From Sesamum alatum (taxonomy: Eukaryota; Streptophyta; Magnoliopsida; Lamiales; Pedaliaceae), in assembly GCA_034509735.1 (NCBI GenBank), contig JACGWO010000001.1:31003966-31067965 (forward strand): a stretch of 64,000 bases of DNA, written 5' to 3'. Numbering within the stretch: position 1 is the stretch's first letter; the number at the start of each line of letters is the position of its first letter. The notes under the pieces were generated by a model, which did no database searches, had not been told where the DNA came from, and was given only the letters and a program-made list of their open reading frames with translations. Shown piece by piece: positions 10,924 to 23,286 of this stretch. The position numbers and the translations under genes are program-made.

Positions 10924-12650
10924 TATATTTTACTACTTTTTGTTTATTTAACTAATATATATATTTTTGAGAAAATAATAATTATATTATTTAAGTTTAA
11001 AATTAATTACACAAACATTTGAGTGTGTCACACCGACTAGTCCCTATAATTTAGTTACATGCATTACTTATCTGAGTTTTTAGATTGAGTATGGTTTAAC
11101 ATTCTCCCTGAATTAATTATACATCAATTCTATTGTAATAAGTGCATTATATTTATTGTGCGTATAATTAATTAAGATTTGCGTATTAAACCTGATTTGA
11201 GATAGAATTTTCGATTTAACTTGGTAACAAAACGTTAAGCACCTAACTGGATAGATATTTTCGCATGTTTTTACTTTTCTAAATAAACTAGTGATATAGA
11301 TGCATGTCTCCCTTTTGTTCATTACTATTTGTGATTTAATTAGCGAGACAATCATAGTTATTTGTCCTTTACATTTATGTTGGTCTATCTATTCCTGTTG
11401 TCAAAAAAATAAAAAAACAAGGTGATAGTTGTGCATTAATAAAAGATTGAGACAATTAAAATTTTCTTTTTTGAGATAATATTGTTTCACTTTTGGTGCG
11501 GTTCATTGGAACTAGTCAGAAACGTATAATCGAAGCGTGTGTAAATAAAATTATATTTTTATTAAATTAATATTTTATTATCAAAATACAAATTGAGTAA
11601 AATAAAATAGAGAGAATAAATGGATAAAAAAAATTCATATATAATTAAAGATAAATATGGGTGAGTGGGATAAGAAATGAGGAGAAGTTGTCACTTGAAC
11701 ATGAGAGTGAAAAAACAAAATAAATAATAAATTTTAAAATAAAAAAGTAAAAATAACATACCAAAAAGCTATAAGACACCAAAATAGACCAAAAGTTTAA
11801 GGTATATATATATATATATATATACTAGCGTGTATGGTACACTCAAATGAGTGTGCATAATTAAATACAAATTTTAAACATTAATTTTTATTTTTTATGA
11901 ATATTTTTTAATTGAAAAAGTTAAAAATATTAAAAAGAAAAAAAGAGGAAAAAGTTATAAAATTCAAAAATAGTGGAAGTTGAGAAGGTTGGGCACTTTG
12001 GGAGTTTAGAAAAAGTGGTTTGGAGGTTTAGAAGAGTGGAAGGATAAAAAATTAATAAATTAAATTAAATATTAAAAAAATTAAAAATTAGTAGACCAAA
12101 ATGAGTGAAACACCAAATAGGTGCTTTACTTAGAAGGTGCTTGATTAAGCCTTTTTTAAAGATCTTGTAAGTTCTTATATCTTATAAAATGTTTTATGAG
12201 TATATAAGATGTTGGATCTTATTTTAAACATAAGCTTCTGAAGTATTTGGATAAATTAAGATGTTAAAGCTTATAAGATATTTTCACATCTTATAAGATG
12301 TTAGGGTGTTTGCCATAATAAAGTCTTTTTATTGATAAAATGACCAAAAAAGACTTGATGCAATTAAAATAAAATAAATTGTTATGTTTTGACATACTTT
12401 GTATTTAAATATTTTTAAAATAATTTCATAAATACTACACTTTAGTTTAATCTAAATAAAAATTTAATAGATAATTATTTTTACAAAAAAAAAAAGAATT
12501 ATGACCTAAATTTTTTGAATAAAGATAATATATATATATATATTATTCATGCAAGTCAAATAGTAATATATATAATTGATGTTTTCTTTGTTAATACAAT
12601 GAATATTTCTACTCGTATAATTTATAATTTCTTGAATATATATTTTTTCA
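10924..12650. repeat. Duplicated flank, unit 4, with empty Helitron site
   Basis: This gene-free stretch corresponds to 4552-5433 joined to 6981-7820. Near 11,801-11,825 there is an uninterrupted (AT)n run followed by ACTAGCGTG, exactly where unit 2 carries the Helitron. Confidence 0.7.
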
Positions 12651-12787
12651 GTAAATATACTATCAATAACTATCTTATTTTTGTTTAACTATAATAATTA
12701 ATTATTTAATAATGAACCATTTTTTCTTTTTTGAATGCAAAAAAAAAAAAAACTAGCAATAAAATTCTTTAAAATTTTAGAGAAAGA

Positions 12788-12842
<55 letters not shown>
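12788..12842. repeat. (GT)n(GA)n microsatellite
   Basis: A pure GT run passes directly into a GA run, giving a compound dinucleotide repeat. The frame translated through it is an artefact. Confidence 0.95.
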
Positions 12843-12846
<4 letters not shown>

Positions 12847-12927
12847 TGTGTGTAAATAATGATATTTTTATCTTACAATATATTAATTTTATAGAGCCTA
12901 TAATAATATTTCAAAAAAAGTTGAATA

Positions 12928-13096
12928 ATCTTAACCCTCTTTTAACAGCTTATAAGATCCAAAACATCTTATTTTAAGATCTAATAAGCTCTTTAAGAAA
13001 ATTTTTGCCAAACAAAATTTTGGAGCTTATAAGCTCTCAAACATCTTATAAGATGTTTTGAGGAACTTATAAGGTTAGCCAAACACCCTCTTAATA
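12928..13096. mobile_element. MITE-like palindromic repeat
   Basis: Repeated TTATAAGATGTT and AGCTTATAAG motifs are arranged as an imperfect inverted repeat, ending in GCCAAACACCCTCTTAAT, which resembles known plant hAT-type MITE ends. Related decayed copies lie at about 7320-7500 and 12,130-12,320. Target duplications are not clear. Confidence 0.45.
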
Positions 13097-13700
13097 ATAA
13101 GGTATAGATATGTATAATGATAAATATTATTTATATAAAATGATATAATTTAAAAAATCTGATATATTTTTTTGTATTTGATATTTAATTAATATATAAT
13201 TATATTATTATTTCAAATTGAAAGAGGAAAACATATTACTATTAACTTTTAGAAAAATGTTTAAAATATGATTTAATTCAAAAATGTAAAAATAGAGAAA
13301 AGTATTAAAGTTTTAGTTTAAATACAAACAATAATAATTTTAGTAAATAATATAACTTGATGTCACATGGCCACTAATGCCACTTCACATGTTATTTTAT
13401 TAATTAAAGCAATGTAATTGCCACGTTATGTACAATTAGCAAATAAAATCACTTCCCCCAATTTAAAATACAATGTTAGATTCCTATCGCATTTTAGCAA
13501 TTTTAAAGAAAATCCGACCAAAGGAGAATCAAAGTCGAGTAAATTAAAAAGTTATATGACCATTTTAAGAACCTGAAAAAATAAAGATTAAAACGAAAAT
13601 AAAATATAGGTCGAAGACGAGTTTAATCCATAAATTAAATTTCTCAAGAAAGAATGCTGTAATTATTCATAAATTACAAGCGCGCGGGAGCGATCAAACG
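13097..13700. other. AT-rich intergenic spacer
   Basis: I see no gene, RNA gene or clear repeat boundary here. Confidence 0.6.
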
Positions 13701-13919
13701 TAGTTGTAAGGTGTGAAGGAAGACACATTACTCCACCGTCAATCATCCATATGGGAAATTCTACTTTTTAGCCCATCCCCAATCTTTCCTTCTGAAAACT
13801 GCAATTAATTGCATCACTGTTTTCTACAATTATCCACCTTACACCTTTTTTCTGCAGCACAAGTTATTAAATCATACGACTCTACACCTAATGCTACCGA
13901 CTCCATTGACTATTTCATT

Positions 13920-14043
13920 GCCACCTTCTTTCTCTCTCTCTCTCTTCATATATCTGTATATATATATATATGAATTGAAGTAAACACTAGCAGATAAGTT
14001 AGAAGAGTGAATTGAAGAGCAATAGACGACATATATATATGCG
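13920..14043 (+). promoter_or_regulatory. Putative promoter and 5' UTR of the acyltransferase gene
   Basis: A (CT)n tract at about 13,929-13,945 is followed by TATATATATATATATG at about 13,957-13,972, a possible TATA region about 75 bases before the start codon at 14,044. Pyrimidine patches near the start site are common in plant promoters. No transcription start can be fixed from sequence alone. Confidence 0.4.
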
Positions 14044-17000
14044 ATGGAGTTTGAGCAAGAGGAAGTGTTGGAGCCTATGAGTCCCAGCTCACAGTACCTG
14101 AAGAGCTCAGTCTTGTCGCTCACAATACTTGGAGTTTTGGAATCGGAAGTTCCTATCGATGATTCCATGACCATGCCCCTCGTCAAAGACGTTTTTTTGC
14201 CCATAAATCCACGTTTCTCCTCTATCATGGTTAGTAATTGTTCATTGTGTCATGATCACTCTAGTTGTTGTTACCGTAGAGAGCAGTAAATAAAGGGGAA
14301 AAAAGCAAGCAATCTTAATGAGATATCGCAAATGAGCAATTACTCGCCTATAAAAAATAAAATAGTAATTTATCTCCGTGTGTTATTTAAAATGAATCAA
14401 TTTACCTTCCCATGTTTTTTAAAATGGAGCAATTTACCTCCCTGTTTAAGGAAGTAAATTGCTCCATTTTAAGTAACATAGAGAGATAAATTGCTATTAT
14501 TTTTATATAGGAGGTAATTCGCTCATTTGTAATATTACATTGAGTGAGAAATGTAATACGCTTTGCAATGATCCAATCCCTTTATGCTCGATTGGGCCCA
14601 ATTTGAGGTTACATAATAATTGTCAAAATAAATGCGGGGGAATCAATCAAAGTGTGATAGAAACCTCCGGTCCTAGAAAAAATTAACTAGTTTTAATCCT
14701 TTATTTTTTTTCATATATCTGAAAATCAACAAATGGAATGCAACAGTTCCTCCGTAAAAATACAAACACAGACAAAAGAATCCCTTATTTTAAAGAAAAA
14801 GGCCATGCGATCTCCTGAAACAGGAGACACTGAACTTCTTTTTTAAAAGTACAAGCTTGCATTGTCATTCTTTTTTTTTTTCTCATTGAATTATAAGTGT
14901 CTCGCGCCTGGTGCAAAATTCAATTCGCATAATTCTTGCCCGTGAGCAAAGATTCTGAACGTAATGAACAGGTTACAGGGAAGAAAGGAGTGAAGAAGTG
15001 GAAAAAAGTCGAAGTAAATCTCCAAGAGCACATAAACTTCCCGACTTTCCCTAGCGGCATGTCGACAGACTACTACGACGAATGCTTCACCGAGTACCTC
15101 ACAAAGCTAGCAATGGAACAGCTCCCACAGAACAGGCCTCTCTGGGAAATTCACATATTCAAATACCCTACGAAAAACGCAGCCGGGAGTGTCATCTTCA
15201 AGCTCCACCATTCGTTAGGCGATGGCTACTCCTTGATGGGAGCCCTCTTATCCTGCCTACAACGGGTCGATAACCCTTTTGATGCCGCTAACGTTCCCGT
15301 CCCGACAGTCGAACGACAGACGCAATTACGCCTTGCTCGGGCGCGTTCCCAGGTTCTTCACGGGGCTGCTGCACACGGCCTGTGACTTCGGGTGGAGCAT
15401 TTTGAAGAGCAGTTTGATCAAAGACGATAAGTCGCCTATACGGTCGGGCGAAGACGGCGTGGAGTTCCGGCCGATTGTTACGACTACTACTGCCTTCTCC
15501 ATTGATCAAATCAGGGAAATAAAGAGCAGACTTAAAGTGGTAATCTTCTATATATTGCTGTTATTTAAAGTGTGATTTACTCTAAATTGGGAAGTTTGGT
15601 ATGATCACACGTAAACTCTTAATAGTTTGAAAAATTATATTTAGTATTCTTGAAATTTGCTTTTGTCTAATAAATAGGTATTTTCGTTAGTCAAAATTCA
15701 CCGAATATATTGATATTAGCAAAAAACTGAATTAAAGTCGATATTTACCATTGATTGACTTATTACTGACTTATTGCAGGTCAAATAAATTTTTTTATGG
15801 CCAAACTAGCCATATATAATATGTGTGAGAAGTATATTTTCACTGTTATAAGGGTGGTTTAATTAGTCATGAAAGATTTATTTGCCCTGCAATATGTCAT
15901 TTATATAAGTCAATCGAGGGTAAATATCGATTTTCATTCAATTTTTTTTTTGTTAATATCAACAAATTTGATGAATTTTAACAAATAAATGACTTATTTG
16001 TTAGATAGAAGTAAACCTCATAGATACTAAATGTAATTTTTCAAATCACAGGGAGTCTACAAGTAATTATATCAACCTTCAGGGAATGTGAGAATAATTA
16101 TCCCCAATTACAACATTATTATTAAATGTACATATATCATACATTTGATAACATGTGTCACCTGTATTTTTCTAGTGATGTTGAATAGACTTTTGATATG
16201 ATCAAACCAAGTAATAATTAGGTGAAATATCAATGTCAAAGCGAGATTAAGATCAGGATATTTCTAATTGTTTTCTTATTAAATTAGATAAGTATTTATA
16301 ATAGATTAAGGTACATCCATAAAACTTATTAAGTCTAGAATTTTTGCGTACCATACTGTAAAAGTAAATTAATTAGCGTCTCTTAATTAAGTCACAAAAA
16401 TAAAATTTACGGATTTTTTTATAAGAACATCTTTAATCACCTCATAATATATGTGAATATAGGAAAAAAGGATCACTAATTACAAGGGCTTAGGTTCAAA
16501 TTCTAACACAATGGAAATCTTCATTTTGGTAGTAATAGTTATTAATATATTATACATATATAGTGTTGCTGGTTAGCTTTAGTTTTGATTTTTTAATGGT
16601 GATGGATAAAATTGTTGATGATTGATATTAATAATATAATAGTGTATGAAGTGTATAATCAATCATTCACGAAAAAAAAAAAAAACAAATCAAAGGGCCC
16701 TTAATCTTAATCCATTTGGAAATAATTACCCCTCAATCGTAATCAACAAAGGAAATTAATATTGTTAGTGTTACCTATATATATATATATATCTTGGTAA
16801 ACTTCATATGCATACTTGATTTTCTTGATTTTAGTGGAGCATATATAATTAGTATACATCAACACTTATTTTACAGTATACAATATGTAGAAAAAAAAAT
16901 TACAATTTGGATCTTGTAATTATACAGAGAGACGATATTCGTCTTGTTGAAAACCAATTTTGTAATTAAACGCTTAAAAAAATGGCATAGTAAAAATAGA

Positions 17001-20000
17001 ATCTGTTAAAATTTAAAAATTTGACAGGAATGTGATATGTGAGTTACGAGAGCCCTAAAAATTGAGGATTCTTACCACGTCCAACGAGGCACATGTGCCA
17101 TATTTTGGCCAAATTTGTACTTTCAAGCGAATTTTGTTTTTGACGTGCCAAAATTTTAAATTACAAGATTAAATTGCATTCCAATTGGATGAAAATCGCC
17201 AAACCTCTATAATTACAAGATTAGAATCACAATTTCCCCTACAATATATATCTGGCCATTGAAATTCATATTTTTAATCATTCACATAATATAAATGCAT
17301 CTAAAGGGCAAATCGTATTTTTAGTCCCATATGTTAAGGCTCTTTTTAATTTAGTCATTTGTTACAATTTTTTTATATTGTATCCTATAAGTTGAAAATT
17401 TTCTCAATTTTAGTCCTCACGTGTATTTTTTATCTAATAATTAATAGAGCCGTTAGTAGTCTCACATGTATTTTCTGTTAGTTATTAGATGAAAAATGCC
17501 CGTGATGAGTAAAATTAATTAGAAACTTTTCGTCTTACGGTATGATCATAACAAATAAGACTAAATTAAAAAATAAACTAACATGTAAGACCAAAAAAGT
17601 GATTTTCCCACATCTAAATTAAGCTTTTCATATCTGTTCTTTTATTTACATTTTTGGCTTATTTGCAGACTATTAATGATGTGATTACGGGTATAATTAT
17701 ATATGGTACCCGTCTATACATGCAAAAAACGAGTCAAGAATCAGGGAAGGCAAAGTCCACAGCATTGGTGTTGCTGAACACAAGGGCGATTGGTGGGTAC
17801 AAATCAGTGGATGAGATGATCAAACCTGATTCAGAAATGCCGTGGGGAAATCGCTTTGCGTTCTTGCAAGTTCCTCTCCCCAAATTGGGTGCCGGCGAGC
17901 AGGAAAATCCACTCAAATTTGTGAAGACAGCACGTCGAATGATTAAGAGGCAGAGAAACTCCGCCACAGTTTATCTCACTGGTCAACTTCTTAATCTCGT
18001 ACGGAAAGTAAGGGGTCCAGAGGTATGCACCTGCATCCTTATTTATATCTACCCAAAATTCTTACCTAAAATAAGTTTGATCAAATCAAATCAATCATAA
18101 AGTAAGTATAATATACTTGTCATGTGATTAGTTATTTTTTTCTTAACTATACACCAATTATACGACAAATGTATTACACTTGTCATGTAATTTCTTCAAG
18201 TCCAACCAAATTCAGTTTGAGTTAGAATTTCCCTTATATCTATTAGTTTATATGACACATTCAAATGTGCGTGTACAATTAATTTAAGATTTTAAAACTT
18301 AATTATTATTTTAAAAATATATTAATTAGATAAATACTATATTAAAAAAAGTATGAGAAAATATTGAAAAAAAATGAGAGAAGAAAAAGGATTGTGGAAG
18401 TTGAGAAGAGAGAGAAAATGAAAAATTGAGAAGAGAAAAAAATATATATTAGAAAAAATATAAGAACTTTTACTTACAAGCAGGAGTTTATGACATAGAG
18501 GTATCAAATTTTAAAATAGTATTTATACTCTTAAATATTTGTATTAATATAATTACTTATTATTTCATATGGTCCACACCATCATTTAACCGCCAATATC
18601 GATCATATTTAGTCTCACTTCACTTATGTGAATACTGATCTGTTTTTAATCATATATTGACTTTTTTTTAATTTTATGTGTCGTCTGCCTGATTAAATGT
18701 GGTAAGTAATGCGCACAATGGTGGCTAGTGTTGAAAAATATATTCCCTTTCTACACACAAACAAAGAAAGATATTAGAGATAAAAAATTAATTGACGATA
18801 TTAAAATTATTATTAATTATATATATATATGTTAAACTATAAGAATATATTTTCTTTAACTATAATAATTTTATACTTTTAATAGCGATAATACTTAAAT
18901 AAATGTTGTCACCAAAGAGCAATTGGTGACAAAAAAAATTGTGCCTAAAATTGTCACTACAAAAAATTAGGAATACATATTTATACTGATAATTTAGAAT
19001 ATAATTCTTATCATTAATATTTAATTGTATTGTAACAAAATTATAATTATAATTATTTTATATTTTGGAATATACGTGACAGGCAACAGCGAGATACATC
19101 CAGGGCACGTTGAAGAATTCAAGCATGGCAATTTCGAATTTGATAGGACCTGTGGAACAAATGGCCTTGGCTAATCAACCTGTCAAAGGATTGTACTTTG
19201 TTGTAGCTGGAGCCCCCCAGGTACTATATTTAATTCCAGCATGTATTATGTAAATTCAAAGAAAACTTTAGAGCTGTATTTTAATTGATTTATTTGAATT
19301 TGATAAAATGATGTAGAAATAGGATTTCTAATGATTCCATATTAAATGAATTTAAAATTTATTAATATTTAAGAAAATATAGTTGAAAAATAGACACTAG
19401 AAGAAATATTACTTTTGGTAGTAATTATTATTGTTATGTGAAAAAAGTGTGACAAAAATTAATTAATTAAGGTTGCGGAACCGGCTATTATCCGTTGCTT
19501 CTACAAGAGAGGCTCAAATATTCTCATAGCTAAAAATCATAGCAAATATTTTAGTTATAGTTAAAATCATGATAAATATTAATTAATTAATCATGGTTAA
19601 AACTTAATTTTTCGTACACTGCTATCTGGCTGTGATGTTTAGTATTAGTATTGTTTTATCATGATTTTTAAGTCGTAGTGGTTACAATGTAGAGAATAAT
19701 TCATTTTTTTGTAGTGAGAGTTGACAGATTTGGAATTCTTGAAATTCTTATATATTTGAAATCTATAACTCCAAATCCATCAACCCAAATATAACCTAAC
19801 GTTATATTTTGGATCAATGGATTTAAAATTTGTAGTAACAAATCTATCGAACTTGTTTGGATAATTCAATGTTGCAAATAATTTCAAATTTTTTAATTTT
19901 CATTTTGAACTATATTTTATCACATGACGATGGATTTTTTGGTCCGTTAATTTTGTCCGCGATTAATTTTGGTCCTCTAACTATTATCATTATCATATTT

Positions 20001-22883
20001 TTACCATTAACTTGTAAAAATATGTAAATATAGTCCGATTTAGGGTTTCTAGATGATTTTCCGACTATTTTTGCCGAAATTTGCCACATGTCCGTCGAAA
20101 TTGCCACCTAAACAAGGAAATTGATGATGTGATGTTGATGTGGCATACAATTAAATGATTGAAAATTTATATTCATGGAATTTGAACCTTGGTCAACTAA
20201 AACTAAAACCACTATCTTTACCACTTGGACTACAACACAATAATAATATTTTAGCCCACTAATGCCTTATGATATGTATATCTGGAAGTATTTTAATATA
20301 GAACGATATTAATATTACAATATATTAAATATTTTTAAACAACTAATATATATATATATATTTGATTTATCGTAGAAAATTTATATATAAAATACCTATA
20401 TTTAATTAATATCTTTTTCAAGAAAAATATAATTAATATTAATTTTGGAAAAAATATTTAAAATATATATATTTGGAAATGTAATTAAAAATATTTATGT
20501 ATTTTAAATATTTTAAAATTCAAAAATAATTTTTTAAAAATATATACATATATATTTTTAAAAATATATGTATTTTAAAAAATTATATATATTTTATTTA
20601 TATATTTTTAAATTAATTTAAAATACATATATTTTTGAAATATATAAATAAAAATACTTATTTATTTTAAGATATATCTTTAAAACAAATATACTTTAAA
20701 ATAAAGTATTTTTAAATAAATATATTTTAAATATATCAATTATATTTTTATTGAATAAAAGATATTAATTAAATATCGATATTTTTATAAATAAATTTTC
20801 TATGATAAAACCAATATATATATTAGTTATTGAACAATATTTAATACATTGTAATATTAATATCATTTTATATTAAAATACTTTCAGATATACATATCAA
20901 AAAACATTGTTGGGCTAAAATGGCACAAGTTTATTGTAGTCCTAGTGGGGAAAAGGTACTATTAATTTTAGTTGACCAAGGTTCAAATCTTTTGAACAAC
21001 AAAATTTTTCAATCATTTATTTGTGTGCCACATCAACGCCCACATCATCAATTTTCTTGCTTAGGTGCCAATTTCGGCGGACACATGGCAAATTCCGAAA
21101 AAAATTGCCGGAAAATTGTCTAAAAACCCTAAATCGGACTACATTTACACTTTTTTATAAATTAATGTAAAAATGTGATAATGATATTTAGATGACCAAA
21201 ATTAATCGGGAACAAAGTTAATGAACTAATTTTTTTTTCCTTAAATTATTTCATCCAAATATAGCATAAGGGAGCGGTAAATTTATTGATCACATAAAAT
21301 GATAATATAGAGGTTATAATCATTTGTTTGCTTACCGATACACGATAGTAAATTGAGCACAAAACCATCAGGGAGAAAATGTAATTGGATCTACATACGT
21401 CAAAGGAGGTACCTACATATAAAGGACAAAAATAATGAGAAATCGCTCATTATTCCCAAAAAAAAATAAAAAAAAAATATTGAGAAATTCCTTGATTAAC
21501 CCAAATTTAAACAATTTGACCTTTTGTTATATCAAATTGAGGATTAATCAAGTCAAAACAATCGAGCACCCAGCTAAACTATCTAATTAGGTCGATATTT
21601 CCTAAAATTTATAAAATTATAAATACAATCCTAAGATTGTAGTTTCATTTATGAGTACATTTTTAATAAAGGAGCAAAATTTCACAAGTACACCCTAAAA
21701 ATAAATTACACTGAGATGATGTATTTATAATTAAAGTATTTATATAATTAAACCTAACTAACTTTAGAAGTGTAAATGTAATTTATCCGTAGCCTTAATA
21801 TCACACAAGAAGTGAATCAAATGAAGTAACAAGTCCATGCAACTACAATGACTAAGAGAAAGTGATGATGTTTCACAATTTTAATTAAAAAGTGCTTTAG
21901 AGTTGTATTAAATGACCACCTCATCTGAAAGTTTAAATTGTTATTAAGAAGAATCATTTAATATTAACATCTTAATACGTTCCTCATGTGCAAATCTTGC
22001 ACGTGAAAAATTTCTTTCGTAAAATAGGTGGCAATAAGATTCAAATCAAAACCACTTTAACCTGGCTACGATACCATGTTAGACGAACAGATCATGTAAA
22101 AACTTAAGAGGAGAATCATTTAATATTGGTATCTTAACAAGTTCTAACTTTAATTAAAATGGATAATTACATTTACACCCTATAACCTATGGTTTGTTAA
22201 TATTAACATCTTAACACATTCGTCATTTTCAATTCTTGCACATGAAATATATTTTTCATAAAATATGTGACAATGAGATTCGAATCAAAACCTCTTTGAC
22301 CTGGCTCTGATACCATGTTAGACGATCACATCATGTAAAAAATGAAGAGGAGAATAATTTAATATTGGTCTCTTAACAAGTCTAACTTATAGTCTGTTTA
22401 TATAAACCATCCATGTCTTTTGGATAATTACACATACACCCATTAGAAACATCAACATATTTTCCACAAACCACCTATGCATTTTGAAAAATTACACATA
22501 CGCACCCCAAAAAATATCAATATCATTATACAAACTACCCTACTTTTGACTATCAGGGATTGTTTCTATAATTGTACAAAAACACAGGAATAGTTTGTGT
22601 AAATAAACCATAAATCAAGAGGTGTAAATATAATTATCCCTAATGAACATTTCTAATTTGTGTTCTTTTCTTTTTCCGGATTGGGTAAACTGATTTCTAA
22701 TGTGTTTGATGTATCCTTGGGAATTTGCAGAGCCTATCAGTAACATTGCTAAGCTATGTAGGGAAGTTGAGAATCGCAATGACAATGGAGAAAGGTTTCA
22801 TGGATCCAAATACCTTCAAGTCATGTATTGAGTATGCATTTGAGGCTATCTCCAAAGCAGCGCTCGCTTCGGAAACTGCATGA
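14044..22883 (+). CDS. Wax ester synthase/diacylglycerol O-acyltransferase (WSD-type), frame broken in exon 2
   Basis: Exons 14044-14229, 14972-15539, 17669-18022, 19083-19220 and 22731-22883 join at phase 0 with GT-AG introns and end in TGA. Allowing for one surplus base they encode about 465 residues, near the usual length of plant WSD proteins. These enzymes transfer an acyl group from acyl-CoA to a fatty alcohol (wax ester) or diacylglycerol, typically at the ER. The catalytic motif HHSLGDG lies at 15,206-15,226 (about residue 141), after RPLWEIH; NDVITG opens exon 3, and the C-terminal WS_DGAT domain covers exons 3-5. The start is the only ATG giving the family N-terminus with its LPINPRFSSIM stretch. 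Exon 2 is 568 bases (189 codons plus one); the frame shifts at the TTTT run 15,277-15,280, after which the family sequence resumes one frame on. This is either a real null allele or a homopolymer error. Family assignment is firm; substrate is not known. Confidence 0.88.
14318..14548. mobile_element. Palindromic MITE in intron 1
   Basis: A nearly perfect inverted repeat is centred near 14,435. The left arm (CAAATGAGCAATTAC, TAGTAATTTATCTCC) mirrors the right arm (GAGGTAATTCGCTCATTTG). A half-copy of similar sequence lies at about 23,860-23,995. The family is not identified. Confidence 0.55.
15540..17305. other. Intron 2, left part
   Basis: AT-rich intron sequence. Short TTAGTCAAAATTC-type inverted segments around 15,660-15,990 suggest a decayed MITE, but I cannot set boundaries. 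No gene inside. Confidence 0.5.
17306..17609. mobile_element. Mutator-like MITE in intron 2
   Basis: 304 bp with inverted ends: GGGCAAATCG at the left and the complement of GGGAAAATCACTTTTTTGG at the right. It is flanked by GCATCTAAA (17,297-17,305) and ACATCTAAA (17,610-17,618), a 9-bp target duplication with one mismatch, which fits Mutator superfamily elements. The end sequence links it to the G-rich elements in the first 11 kb. It stops 59 bases before exon 3, so it lies close to the splice acceptor. Confidence 0.8.
18240..18460. repeat. Dispersed repeat in intron 3
   Basis: Starts with ACATTCAAATGTGCGTG and continues with A-rich sequence parallel to 7000-7200 and 11,835-12,050, but diverged. 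It is an older relative of the duplicated flank sequence. Confidence 0.4.
19395..19716. mobile_element. CACTA-type MITE in intron 4
   Basis: Begins CACTAGAAGAAAT and ends TTTTTTTGTAGTG, with the 3-bp duplication AGA on both sides (19,392-19,394 and 19,717-19,719), the CACTA/EnSpm pattern. It is 322 bp long with no ORF. Confidence 0.75.
19932..21240. mobile_element. Long-arm inverted-repeat element in intron 4
   Basis: Arms of about 490 bp (about 19,932-20,420 and 20,750-21,240) are inverted copies, from GGATTTTTTGGTCCGTTAA at the outer left to ATTAATATCTTTT at the inner edge. The spacer is about 330 bp and extremely AT-rich, with repeated TATATATTTTTAAA motifs. It is 1.3 kb long and fits a foldback or Mutator-like non-autonomous element; I found no convincing target duplication. 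The frames at 19,910-20,107 (minus) and 20,920-21,123 (plus) are in the arms and are not genes. Read-through transcription would give a long RNA hairpin within the intron. Confidence 0.75.
21957..22390. repeat. Two direct repeats of about 195 bp with tRNA-Met-like ends
   Basis: Segments 21,957-22,150 and 22,198-22,390 are diverged direct repeats. Each contains an ACCTGGCT..GATACCATG stretch (about 22,058-22,078 and 22,300-22,318) matching the 3' end of plant initiator tRNA-Met or, equivalently, the complement of a copia primer-binding site. No tRNA fold is present. They may be fragments of retroelement leaders or a SINE-like repeat. Confidence 0.5.
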
Positions 22884-23005
22884 GGCTGATTCCATGCATG
22901 GAATATATATATACGTCTATTTCTGTCCATTCTTTTACGTTATATATGGGTTCGTCCCAGTAATTGTTGCTCTTTCCTGAATTCTGATATGGATGAAGAC
23001 GTAAA

Positions 23006-23286
23006 GGGAAAATTGCAACTTATACCTCGTAACTTATCTTTTTTGTGATTTTGGTCTCCATTGTTTCAGTACTCGTTAGATTTGGTATCATAAGTCACAA
23101 AACCTTGCAATTGTAGTCACAACCATAAATTTCGTTTAGTATTTAACGGAGCACGTTAAATCAAACAATTTACTTAATGGAGCACGTGCAATTACGAGCT
23201 CCCTCCGTTATATATTTAATGTTATATGTGGTTAGGACTAAAATTATAAGTTTTTGTGACTTAAGAGACTAAATTGTAATTTTTCT
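23006..23286. mobile_element. MITE-like element downstream of the acyltransferase gene
   Basis: The left end GGGAAAATTGCAACTTATACC and right end GACTAAATTGTAATTTTTCT are imperfect inverted copies around AT-rich sequence with paired AACGGAGCACG-type blocks. It resembles the Mutator-like MITE ends in intron 2, but no target duplication is clear. Confidence 0.5.

Noticed and set aside
13872..14228. 118-residue minus-strand frame opposite exon 1
   Set aside because: Shadow of acyltransferase exon 1 and the (CT)n promoter tract.
22300..22318. Possible tRNA-Met gene
   Set aside because: Only the 3' end matches; no cloverleaf or anticodon arm is present.
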